A DNA stretch of 64,000 bases, taken from contig JARGSG010000011.1 of NCBI GenBank assembly GCA_030374805.1, forward strand, positions 496,001 to 560,000, written 5' to 3'. This stretch comes from Gracilaria gracilis (taxonomy: Eukaryota; Rhodophyta; Florideophyceae; Gracilariales; Gracilariaceae). How positions within the stretch are numbered: the first letter of the stretch is position 1; every line of letters starts with the position of its first letter. This document shows positions 1 through 8,988 of this stretch, piece by piece. Both the position numbers and the translations under genes were made by a program. A model generated the notes under the pieces. That model saw nothing but the letters and a program-made list of their open reading frames with translations. It was not told the DNA's origin and did not search any database.

Positions 1-2
1 AC

Positions 3-1013
3 TTACGCACTGCCGAATCTTTGCTGCCATGTAGGCAAAACGTCATACTTCTCAGCTCTTGCCTCATAAATCGCCCGCAAGATGGCTCTCGACACGCAAT
101 TGGCAGCGGCATGGCCGAGCACCACTTCGTCATGCGCCTTGAGCGCTTTCTCACCCGTGGACACCCCAAACACAACATCGCCGTCCAGCGGTGTGTGTGA
201 AGGCATCACCGCTCTGGCAATGCCGTCGTGCGCCGCAATCGCCATGCGCGTAGCTTCGGCTTTCGAAAGCGCACCGTCCGTGGCCACAATGCCCAGCGTT
301 GTGTGTTGCCTTCCTGCCACCACGTCTTGCATTGCTAGCGTGTCGCCAAAACTGATCGTTGCCGCTGACACTCTCTGTCCACCAAGCTCTTCACCCATCT
401 CGAAACGCGCTGCGTAGAACGTGCCGTCGCTGCCGACAACCGACCCAAGTGGGTTTGCAGCAACAAGCGCTCCCACCGTCACTCCACTCTCAAGTACAAC
501 GGACGCTGACCCAAGCCCGCCTTTCAAATTCGCCGTGCGTGCTCCCGTCCCCGCTCCAACGCTGCCAAGTGCAAACTCTTCCGATGCCTTCTCGAGCGCC
601 TGTACGCCCAGCCTGCGGTACGGATTCTGGCCCCAGTCCTTATTACCGCCGTTCAACAAGTCGAACAATATGGCTGCAGGTACGATAGGCACTCGTGCCG
701 CGCCGAGCTTGAACCCTCGTCCCGCACCAAACAGCCCGTCCATCACGCCTGCGGCTGCGTCCAGTCCAAAAGCTGATCCGCCTGAAAGCACCAACGCGTC
801 CACCTTCTCAACGCATTTGTCCGCACCCAGAACATCTGTTTCGCGTGTACCGGGCGCGCCGCCCATCACGTGCACACCGCCTACAAACGGTTCGTTGCCG
901 ACCAAAACTGTTGTGCCTGTCTTGATTTCATGGTCCTCTGCGTTGCCTACCTTGAGGCCTGCAACGTCTGTGATAAGGTTTCTCACGCCTGGCCTGAATG
1001 GCGTGTGCTGCAT
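3..1013 (-). CDS. P1-family (DmpA/BapA-type) aminopeptidase/esterase
   Basis: A complete 336-aa frame from ATG to TAA, the usual length for S58/P1-family N-terminal nucleophile peptidases. Family motifs are visible in order: GGSAFGLDAA (residues 78-87), GAGTGARTAN near 153-162 followed by KGGLGSAS, and TTLGIVATDG (238-247). In this family the precursor cuts itself just before the last motif, and the new N-terminal Ser/Thr is the nucleophile; by my recollection of the BapA alignment this would be T238. Members remove N-terminal D- or beta-amino acids or hydrolyse amides and esters. There is no signal peptide or membrane segment, so it is probably cytosolic. The family is mainly bacterial and fungal, so a transferred origin is possible. 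It is followed by 1.4 kb without a recognisable gene. The family call is firm; the substrate is unknown. Confidence 0.9.
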   Translation of the reverse strand: MQHTPFRPGVRNLITDVAGLKVGNAEDHEIKTGTTVLVGNEPFVGGVHVMGGAPGTRETDVLGADKCVEKVDALVLSGGSAFGLDAAAGVMDGLFGAGRGFKLGAARVPIVPAAILFDLLNGGNKDWGQNPYRRLGVQALEKASEEFALGSVGAGTGARTANLKGGLGSASVVLESGVTVGALVAANPLGSVVGSDGTFYAARFEMGEELGGQRVSAATISFGDTLAMQDVVAGRQHTTLGIVATDGALSKAEATRMAIAAHDGIARAVMPSHTPLDGDVVFGVSTGEKALKAHDEVVLGHAAANCVSRAILRAIYEARAEKYDVLPTWQQRFGSA

Positions 1014-2438
1014 GACGGCCTTCGGAACAATTTACGGTGGGAACGAACTACACAAAGAGAACAGCAGGCGAATCCCGTGTCAGATCAACTACCACGACAG
1101 GCATATCTATCTAGATACGACATAACTGCTTCGTATGGGCCTCTCTAGACATACGTAAAATTCATTTCGTTCGTTCGTTCGTTTCGTATGGTACTGTAGA
1201 TATTGCAACGGCTGGGCGAGCTCAGGCTCTGTGGCCTCTATCCGATTATTCCTCTCGTTCCACATTTCGAGCTTTAACAATAAAACCTAAGGACAGCACA
1301 TGTTCCATCTTGTTGCCTCAACTTCGAACTCGGGATGAAGTTAGGCCAAGTTATGTATGATTACTTATCTACTGTGGCCCACAGGTGAACCCACAGTCTT
1401 GTGGGTTCACCTTCTGATCTGGTCCAGTATCCTAAGTTGAACACTTGGTTCTAGAGTTCGAATATGAAGCAAAAGCCGTTACAACGACCTTTCTGAAGCG
1501 AACTGCAGCTCATCGAAGTGCTATAAAGGCTCTGTAACATAGCAGTTCGCTAATTGTGCAGGGTGGTGACAGGGTAGCCAACGTTTCACCATTATGAGCG
1601 ACTGGGAGAGTGAATAAAATGCATTGTCACTATCCTGATGTCAGAATGGCCCCATTCTTGGTTGTGAGCACAACTGCACTAGTATGCCCGTTCAGATAGT
1701 CAGGGAGATGTGGGTGACAGTCACTTGCACTGAGCTTCCACATATATCACAACAGCTTAGCGAGCAGCACAAATTAGCGATCCAACGTTCGAACGCCAAC
1801 CATTCAACTTTTGTCGGAATTATGACGCAACCCCAAACTTCGTTCACGAAACTGCCCTCATTTGCGTCTAGCTACAGCATTCTTGCCATTCAAGACATCA
1901 TGTGCAAGCTCTGCGTCTTGTCTCTGTCTCGAGAGTAAGAGCTTTGACAATGAACATGAAAGATGTACGGGATAATTGGTTTATTCGACGTTAGATGAAT
2001 GAATGAACGAAGGTTATTTGTCCCAAGGTTCTCTGGGCTGTCCACAGGTATCGATAAAGACGTTGGTTCCAATAGGAGCTGTGGATAAGGATGTAGTCTT
2101 TTCCAAAGACGTTGAAGAAGAGAAATCCAACCGGAGAGGCATCACTATGAAACGACAGATTAGCAGCTGAACAGTTACAAGGATAGAACATGCCTATGTG
2201 TGTAGCAACCGAAAAGCGGCATTCGACCGCACCCGTTCTGAAGCTTTGTGCGTGTTGAAGGCGTGCATGTTAACGGCAGACCTCCCAACCTGCTCACCTG
2301 AAATGGGTTTTTGGTTTGTCCTACTCTTGTAGACACAGTGTGTTTAGACACGCCCATTCAGTGAAGCAACACCCACGTAAGACTGCATCGTGTTTAAGGA
2401 AAAAGCTTGTGGCACAACGTGTATCCTACGCACAATCT
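1014..2438. other. intergenic region, no recognised gene
   Basis: Only short frames without family resemblance occur here. There is a small TTCG-type microsatellite near 1163-1185 and a perfect hairpin at 1383-1412. The part next to 2439 should hold the 3' end of the Myb gene. I see nothing else. Confidence 0.5.
1383..1412. repeat. perfect 13-bp inverted repeat (hairpin)
   Basis: Arms AGGTGAACCCACA and TGTGGGTTCACCT are exact reverse complements around a 4-nt loop. It lies about 370 bp upstream of the P1 peptidase start and 1 kb downstream of the Myb gene. Function unknown: it could be a MITE remnant, an operator-like palindrome or an RNA structure. Confidence 0.8.
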
Positions 2439-4550
2439 CTACACGTACATGACTTCAGCAATTCTAAGCGCCGAAATCAATTCGGCATGCTGCCTCTCCA
2501 TCATTTCATTGAGTTGTCCCCTCCAACTGTCCAGAGTGTCATCGAGACACCGTGGACAACAAAGAGATTCGTGGACTACTTCAGTGATTGTGTTCCGTTC
2601 TATGTTTGGTCGAAGAAGCTTCACAGCAGGAGACCATGAACCCTCTCTTACTCTTGAGCGTAGCGTTACCCGTAAAACGAACTCGTTGTATCTCTGTAGC
2701 AACCTGTTTCGCTCAAATTGATGCCCGAGAGTCTTTCCTGTTTCGTCAACGGTTTCAGCAAATATTCGCAAAAGGAGACCCATTTCCTCCATTTTGTCCC
2801 TGTCTGAGCTTTGACGATCTCGATGCAAAGTTCCCTTGCAGGATCTTTCTGTCCTTCCGCCTTCAACTCGTGGTCGTTTCGTTTTTGTCTCGTCTTCTTC
2901 ACTATTGATAAGGAAGGAGATTGATGCCCTCTCCGAACGACTTGGAGCTAAGACGCGCTTCTGGTTGCGCTGCCCGGTCTCCTTCCCAGTATCGCCTATC
3001 TCCAACTGTGGAGAGTATTCTGACCCATCAACAAGAACCATATCCATTACATAATCTGGATCCTCAACATCGCCATTACCAGTGCCATGATTCTTAGTGG
3101 ATTGAGTCTGACCACCACGATCACCAGATTTAATCATTGTGTCCGAAGAGCTGCCCGTTGGCATCTGTTTTTTTGGCACAACTACATTATAGACACGGGA
3201 ATGTGCTTCCACTTCCAGGATATTCCTGGATTCTCTTTGCCTTGCAACCTGGGCCGTGGTACCTGAACCTTGAGACCTAACGCCTGAGACTCTCTGTTTC
3301 ATAGAAACCATAGCTCTCGGATTTGCTTCCTTCATATCACTGACTGTTGATGATTGCACGAGGTTCGGTGCGTTGTCGAGCGGCTTCACTCCGTTCGCTT
3401 TGGTACAATCACTTGCGGAATACTGCTTCCTTCTAAGCATAGCCCCATCTCCTTTCTTTACTCGTGGTGCTTTCGTTCCACTTGCCGATTTTTCTTTGTT
3501 CGAATCGATGGACGAGGTCCCGTGTTGAGGAGAAGGTCGTGGCAACTTGAGTTTTCCAGCGGATTCTGCTGATCCGGAAGAGCTGACTTTACCACTTCTC
3601 TTCTTGTCTTTTTGACGGGATTCCAATGCGGACGCGACCTTACTGTTTCCGTTCTTCTTCACCTTCGGCAGGGGCTCCTGTTTCTTTATGGTCAACGGTT
3701 CAGTAGCCCCAACGCATTCCAGAGTTGGGCGGAGTGGGAGGCGACATGGAACCGGCCTGCTCCTTGCTTGCTTGACAAGTTCTTCCTCCGAACTGTATCT
3801 TGGGAAGCTCCTGATCGTGTATCCCTTTCGGTGATGTTCTTCATAATGGGCCGGAACATGTGTGACGGCATCAAGCTGCTCTTTTGAAAGACCGTCCGGT
3901 TGAGGCTTGAAAGGCTTCAATAGTGAGTCATCAACAGGAGGCAGCTCAGAAGGCCAGAATCTTCTCAAGGCACTTTTGCGGAAGAGAGGGTTTGAACTGG
4001 ACAAACGACCATTCTTGTTACCATTCTCGTCGAAAGTGCTGATAGAAGCAATACAAAAGAGGCGCTTCCTCAGAGTGCCCCTGACGGTGATTAAGCCTGC
4101 CCGACCGATTCGATGATAATATCTTCTGCAATCGGAGCCTGTTCTGCCCGGCACAAGAAGGCTCACCACCGGCCAGTTCTTCTCGATTGGCGGGATTCGA
4201 GAAATGGCTGACAAGAACAAGCAGTGCTCTTGGATATCCCAGCGGCCGAGTTTTGAATCAAACTTGGGGTGACAGTAGTGATAGAAATAGGAGAAAGGAT
4301 CCGAGAAGCGTCTATCCCAAGCCCGACGACGAGCTAAGGTCCATTGGGCGTACTGCAAGGACGGAATCTCCGAGTGCAATGCTAGCGTGTCGTTGATAGT
4401 GCTGCTTGACACGAGCTGGCGTCTTTGTGCTTGCGCGGCTCTCACAGGACGTGCAGCCGCAGCGCCATGTCGTGCTAGCCGCGAAGCAAGCTGCCTGGCG
4501 TTGCGGCGCGGTTTGGGCGGGGATGGCTCCGTGTGCTGGGCGGGAGCCAT
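2439..4550 (-). CDS. Myb/SANT-domain nuclear protein
   Basis: A long serine- and lysine-rich frame with one Myb/SANT repeat. From the start I prefer (ATG at 4550; 703 aa) the repeat covers about residues 100-148: GRWDIQEH (W104), KNWPVV (W126), then PGRTGSDCRRYY (Y145), the tryptophan/aromatic spacing of Myb repeats with the typical GRTG-C-R ending. The remainder is low-complexity and basic, typical of a nuclear regulator or chromatin protein. In-frame upstream ATGs at 4715 and 4760 would extend it, but that stretch looks like translated leader, so the start is unsettled. A copy of TACCGTTGGTAC at 4836-4847, whose core is a Myb-type site, lies just upstream and hints at autoregulation. Family assignment beyond Myb/SANT is not possible by eye. 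Confidence 0.8.
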   Translation of the reverse strand: MAPAQHTEPSPPKPRRNARQLASRLARHGAAAARPVRAAQAQRRQLVSSSTINDTLALHSEIPSLQYAQWTLARRRAWDRRFSDPFSYFYHYCHPKFDSKLGRWDIQEHCLFLSAISRIPPIEKNWPVVSLLVPGRTGSDCRRYYHRIGRAGLITVRGTLRKRLFCIASISTFDENGNKNGRLSSSNPLFRKSALRRFWPSELPPVDDSLLKPFKPQPDGLSKEQLDAVTHVPAHYEEHHRKGYTIRSFPRYSSEEELVKQARSRPVPCRLPLRPTLECVGATEPLTIKKQEPLPKVKKNGNSKVASALESRQKDKKRSGKVSSSGSAESAGKLKLPRPSPQHGTSSIDSNKEKSASGTKAPRVKKGDGAMLRRKQYSASDCTKANGVKPLDNAPNLVQSSTVSDMKEANPRAMVSMKQRVSGVRSQGSGTTAQVARQRESRNILEVEAHSRVYNVVVPKKQMPTGSSSDTMIKSGDRGGQTQSTKNHGTGNGDVEDPDYVMDMVLVDGSEYSPQLEIGDTGKETGQRNQKRVLAPSRSERASISFLINSEEDETKTKRPRVEGGRTERSCKGTLHRDRQSSDRDKMEEMGLLLRIFAETVDETGKTLGHQFERNRLLQRYNEFVLRVTLRSRVREGSWSPAVKLLRPNIERNTITEVVHESLCCPRCLDDTLDSWRGQLNEMMERQHAELISALRIAEVMYV

Positions 4551-4835
4551 GTACGTCGGCGGTGAGAGGGTGGAAAGACTGTTGAAGACTTGTCCGACTG
4601 TCGGGCTATCCGTTCGGCGGGTTGTCGCAAAGCGCGTCGGGAGGCGCAGGCCAGGGGTGGCGCAGGCTGCATTTGTATTACGCTTTGTATCTGCCGATTC
4701 ACATTTTGGCGCCATTCGGCTCATTTCAAAAAACGTGCGTTCGGAGATCAAAACGTGCATCACGTGCACGCTCCAGTTGCCACGTCATCTGGTGCTCGTC
4801 CCTGCCACAGCCAGTGTATGAAGGGCTGGCTACGT

Positions 4836-4847
4836 GTACCAACGGTA
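4836..4847 (-). promoter_or_regulatory. 12-bp promoter motif TACCGTTGGTAC (minus strand)
   Basis: A perfect copy of a 12-mer also found at 12867-12878 and 13109-13120, each upstream of a gene. The core CCGTTG fits the animal-type Myb consensus CNGTTR. It sits 76-290 bp upstream of the possible starts of the Myb/SANT gene. Related half-sites (CCTTGGTA, CGTTGGTAG) follow at about 4892-4915. Confidence 0.55.
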
Positions 4848-4859
4848 ACGTTCCTAGTA

Positions 4860-6030
4860 GGAACTTCCTACCAGTTGATCTACACTGAAGATTACCCTTG
4901 GTATACCTTCGTTGGTAGAGCTAGTCCTTCTGTTCTCAATGGTACGTATTCTCTTGTTATCCAGGGAGGAAAACGTACGTTCGCACAAAGCTGTGAATCG
5001 ATACATCTGTATGTACCGGATCATCTATGAGTGGTCAAACTTACATTTGCAACACGTCCGGCAAGCTTGGTGCGCATGAGCCGGTGTTATCGAGGCTTCT
5101 TCTGCTTTTCCTTTACGCGCTTCTGATTTCTTTTCTCTATCCCGAGGGAGGCCTCTGTTGACACAAAGATTCTCGTTCAGCACATCTTCCCTGGTAACTG
5201 GCCAACCATTCCCTGAAACGAGGAGCGAACTCACCGGATGAGAGCGATCGGTCGAAGCCTTCGACTTGTAAGTCACGAGTGCGGGACTTGACTGAAAAGA
5301 ATTGAAACAGCGATATAGTAACATGATGGTATCGGCCCACTCTGTTCCCAGATGCATGCCGAATATGATTTCTGTTCGAGGACACCTAGAGTAGCAGGTA
5401 TGCGCTATTCAGTATTCTCGAAGGCAGCCGAGTTCATGGCACACCAATTGGAGGGTAACGTTACCTCATCATTTCCTATATCTAAAGATAGTCGAATTCA
5501 TGATGTATGTATACAAATAGACTACATTCTCGTTGATTCGGTCACTACTTCCTGGATTTACAATCATTCGTAAGGGCCTGACCAATCTAGAGGTAGAAAT
5601 ATACTATTGCTCTTCATCTTCTCACATGGCCTCCTTGCTCGCCCTTTCTCGTCTCTTGACGGAACGGGCGAGAACATGCCCTGCTGCAAAAAAAATTCCC
5701 CGCAAGCCTGGCTTTGGTCTAGTGCGACTGGGCCAGTAGTATAGAACTGAAGTCCACATTAGAACAAAGAGGAAGACCGTATTCGCCACTTCCGTAGAAA
5801 CTCGCTAGGAAATGGTTCTCAATCCGAAGAAAGACAGACTACACTACCACAACAATTCTTCGCCAGTTGTAGACTCATTGGGTGAGCACACTTCTGAGCA
5901 CCAGCCCCAATAGTTCTCCGAAAGGTTCCGAATAAAAATCCGTACAACAAATTGTCGATAGCTGCGTTGCTCCCTTTCTCTACTATATTGGTTGAGCCTA
6001 CCAGCGTATTGAAGAAAATGAACAAAGACG
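4860..6030. other. gene-poor stretch
   Basis: No frame here resembles a known family. A 110-aa minus-strand frame (5025-5357, ATG start, lysine-rich end) is the longest, and I cannot support it as a gene. The stretch runs into the LINE tail that begins near 6037. Confidence 0.4.
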
Positions 6031-6036
6031 CTCATT

Positions 6037-6240
6037 ATGTCGACAAGAAGCCGATGCGATGTGGCTACGGTACACGAGTCAAGAAAGATGTATACCACGT
6101 TTTGTATCGGTGTCACTTCAAACTGTTCTCGCAGGAACAAGCTGCCTCCCGCACAAGAGAGAATAGGTAAGACGATGATAGAAGTGATAAAGGAACGGTC
6201 GTTAAAGTTTTCGGCCTTCTTTAAGAGAGAAGGCTACAGT
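6037..6240 (+). mobile_element. LINE 3' fragment (C-terminal zinc tail of a non-LTR RT)
   Basis: The translation contains RCGYGTRVKKDVYHVLYRC followed, after a frame change, by a basic tail ending AFFKREGY. This is the C-C-H-C tail that closes many LINE ORF2 proteins. A second diverged copy lies at 21962-22162 with the same layout (CECATAAKKDVDHVLLRC ... AFFKKENYL). Both lack the reverse transcriptase core, as expected for 5'-truncated LINE insertions. The copies share the tail words K-K-D-V-x-H-V-L and F-F-K-[RK]-E. Confidence 0.6.
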
Positions 6241-6424
6241 AGTGCAGTCTTCTTATTGCTGCGAAATAAGGAGTACTAAAACGCACGTAAGAAGACGAAA
6301 GAACAACGACAAGTTCGACAATTCGCGTGAAAGGAAGAATGTTCGAAACAATTACGTGAGAGTACTTCTAGTAAGTTTGATACTCCGGACGCTGTAAATT
6401 ATATTCGAAGTCACTTCAGTTGTA

Positions 6425-7600
6425 CAACTGTTTCCACATGATTCTCTCTCTGCTCTCTGGAGCCCAAGAAAAGTCATTCCAGCTGCCTACCGAAAACTCC
6501 CTTGTGATAAGCCAGTACAGGGTACATAAATATTTTCATGGTGGCGTAGCGCACGCACGCACGCTCACTCTGCACATTGGCCAGACAAACGGGAAACCAT
6601 TTACAACCTGTCGCACCTTAAGCGACCAGGACCGTTGCCGCATACTTTGCGTCCCAGAATAAATCTGGCAACCTGAACGAACCACGACACGCAGTCAAGT
6701 AATTAATCAGGAACGGCAACGGCAGTTTTGCGACCCAGAATGCCCTCCACACTGGTGCAATAACCCTTCCCAAAACCTGTCGCACTCTAAGCAAGCTAGG
6801 GATTTGCATGGTTGAGGGGATGCACAACCCTTCCCAAAACCTGTCGCACTCTAAGCAAGCCAGGGATTTGCATGGGAGAGGGGATGCAAAACACGCCGCA
6901 CAGTAAGCGAGTCCAGAACTGTTACGAATCCACAAAAGATGGAGGAAAGAAGGAGGAGATGAAGGAGAGAAAGAGGAGAAAAGGGAGGAAGTGGAAAAGG
7001 CGGAAGAAAAACGCGAGGCCAAGACTTTAGGTGATGTGGCGAGCCGTGTGTGGGGTGATGTGGCAGGATGCTCTTTTTATACCAATCCGAACAGCCTCAC
7101 TGTCAGCGATTTCTTGCATTAGAATGGCGTTGGAGCATCAGAAGAGGTGCGAGAGGAACGTTGATGGAGTTGTACACGCAAACGGCAACAAATCCAAATC
7201 GAGGGTTGCAAACATGCACAAAGATAGGCAGGAAACAGGTAAATACACAGCCCAAGTAACTCAGCTCATCCGACTTCACCCTTTGTTTCTGGACTGGTCA
7301 CCATCACTGCATGATGTTGTATGTAAGCTTTTGATCCTTTCCGTTCAAAAGAAACACTATAATATGGGGCTACTGCGATGGCGAGCGCATAGCTAACTTC
7401 CCTTCCAGAAACAGAGTGTCCTCGTTGGCCAAATGGAAGCAATTCGACAAAGGCACAGCCCTGACAAGTACGTGAAGAGTACCAGTTGGCAAGGTGGTCA
7501 AGGACACGAGCCGAGGATGCGGAGCGTTGTGAAATGCAATCATTAGTACCTGCAAGGACTGCGAGAAGAACAATACGGAAAGGATTGTACGCGAGGGACT
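6425..7600 (-). repeat. dispersed repeat, copy 1 (inverted relative to copy 2)
   Basis: Read on the minus strand, this stretch matches 24600-26110 on the plus strand in the same order: a coding-like piece (RLVSLTTL ... VLVRA ... RSPSQ then stop), a TATA box (GGTATAAAAAG near 7074-7084), a pyrimidine-rich run, one to three copies of a short unit containing GCTTGCTTAGAGTGCGACAG, and a conserved end including CACGACACGCAGTCAAGT. Identity is high in patches and poor between. It looks like the promoter-bearing end of an unrecognised mobile element, possibly an LTR. Two units of the short repeat lie at about 6770-6890. Confidence 0.55.
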
Positions 7601-7676
7601 ATGGACCAACGCACAAAGGACAGGTAGAGGAAGATGTGATGAAGGCTCTCAGAAGCAGTGTATAGAAGTAAGCGAA

Positions 7677-7707
<31 letters not shown>
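7677..7707 (+). repeat. 31-nt poly(G) run
   Basis: An uninterrupted run of about 31 G residues, able to form G-quadruplexes. Its exact length is uncertain in any assembly. The flanks from 7710 to 8035 hold no recognised gene. Confidence 0.8.
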
Positions 7708-7708
<1 letters not shown>

Positions 7709-8039
7709 ATGAAAACCGAAGTACAGGAGCATAGCTACGCGGATTGAAGCGTCGAAAAGAAAGCACAAAACATGGAGACGCCGTCCGCATGCAACGCGTC
7801 TAAAAGAAAGCGAAGAAAGCTGGCGGACAGCAGCATCGCATCCAGGGCAGCTGGATCCAAGAGCGGGTTAACATATTCTTCTCTACCTGATCCGCTGTAG
7901 AATATGCAACGACGGAAGCAAAAGTAAAGACTACCAAAGCGTGGTAGAGGGTAAAACAACAGGCAGTTGAGCTACGAGTCACAATTTATACGAACAGTGG
8001 AAATGCGCAAAATGGCGATGCCGCGCGTGACAGAAAATC

Positions 8040-8439
8040 TTAAGCCACAGAGGTGATCTTCTGGGCGACTGTGCCCTCACGGAAACCGTTCTTGAAGCGG
8101 CGAGGCACGTGTCGCAAGTGGCGAAGGCGACCGGTACCCGTAGTGCGCCTCCTCTTCGACTTGGTGGACCAGTTGTACGTCCTCTTCCTAGCGCACGGGT
8201 AGCCACAGGAAGCACATTGCTTCTTCTGGATGTGGTATGATCGGCGTCCGCATCGCACGCAAAGGGTATGCGTCTTGCTCGTACGCTTTCCGAAACTTGA
8301 GGTTCCTTTCGTCTATAAAGGCAGAAGCGCCAATTCGATGTAGTTGAGTCATTGCATGAAGATGGCAAGGGTTGCTAGTCAGATTTCCATTCTCATAGCA
8401 ATACGCTTCGGGCGGCAGATCTCATTATGCACTTACCAT
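8040..8439 (-). CDS. RPL37: 60S ribosomal protein eL37, two exons
   Basis: Exon 2 (8040-8312) encodes 90 residues beginning [10 protein letters not shown] and including [33 protein letters not shown] and [11 protein letters not shown], unmistakably eL37 of the large ribosomal subunit. The C-x2-C ... C-x2-C zinc ligands (CVRC and CASC) are intact. Exon 2 opens directly after an acceptor (TTTATAG), and the missing initiator is an isolated ATG at 8437-8439 followed at once by a perfect GTAAGT donor. That gives a 124-nt intron at 8313-8436, phase 0, right after the start codon, and a 91-aa protein. An intron directly after the ATG is common in eukaryotic ribosomal protein genes. The neighbour NELF-C/D is divergent, sharing about 550 bp of upstream DNA. 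Confidence 0.95.
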
Positions 8440-8988
8440 TGTGAGTTAAAGACTCCTTCAGAAGCTGAGAAGTATGTTACGGTGATGAACGGGTTGCTCC
8501 AACGCGCTCGGGGCCGGGTGCAAAGCAACGCGATCAAGAGGGGATCGGCGGCGATGGCGATGACGGTGGTGAAGTGGTGGACGACGTCGATTTCTTGCGC
8601 ATGCCGCCGTCGACGGAAAAACAAAGCAGTCCTTACAGTTTGGCGATATCTTACAGTCCAATTTGTTTTGCGGAAATGTAAATATTTCATATTTCCTGAA
8701 AAGCCAGTGGTGGGGCTTTCTACAGTATGTGATGAAAGCATTTCTGATGAGGACAACAAACACCACCCTTCAACGCCGCTGTGGATAATCCGGAGTCCAC
8801 ACTGGTGGGACCCACCGAATAAGTATCTAGCAACCACAAAGATCTGCACGCATTCCCGACCGAGCCACGACGCCCCCAGCGTTGGGGGTTCACTCCGGTG
8901 AACAACCGTTGTATTTAAGAAAGGTCCTCACTCATGCGCTGTGAAGCTGCTTAGCGCTGGCTGATCGTCTCTCCACTCCGCTCTACTC
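8440..8988. promoter_or_regulatory. divergent promoter region, eL37 / NELF-C/D
   Basis: Lies between two divergent starts. On the NELF side there is a palindrome CCCCCAGCGTTGGGGG near 8873-8888, an AACCGTTG Myb-type core and a TATTTAAG box near 8905-8920. Frames across this stretch on both strands have no family resemblance, and I regard them as chance. Confidence 0.45.

Noticed and set aside
8344-8901. 185-aa plus-strand frame across the eL37/NELF promoter
   Set aside because: Covers the eL37 intron and upstream DNA; no family resemblance.
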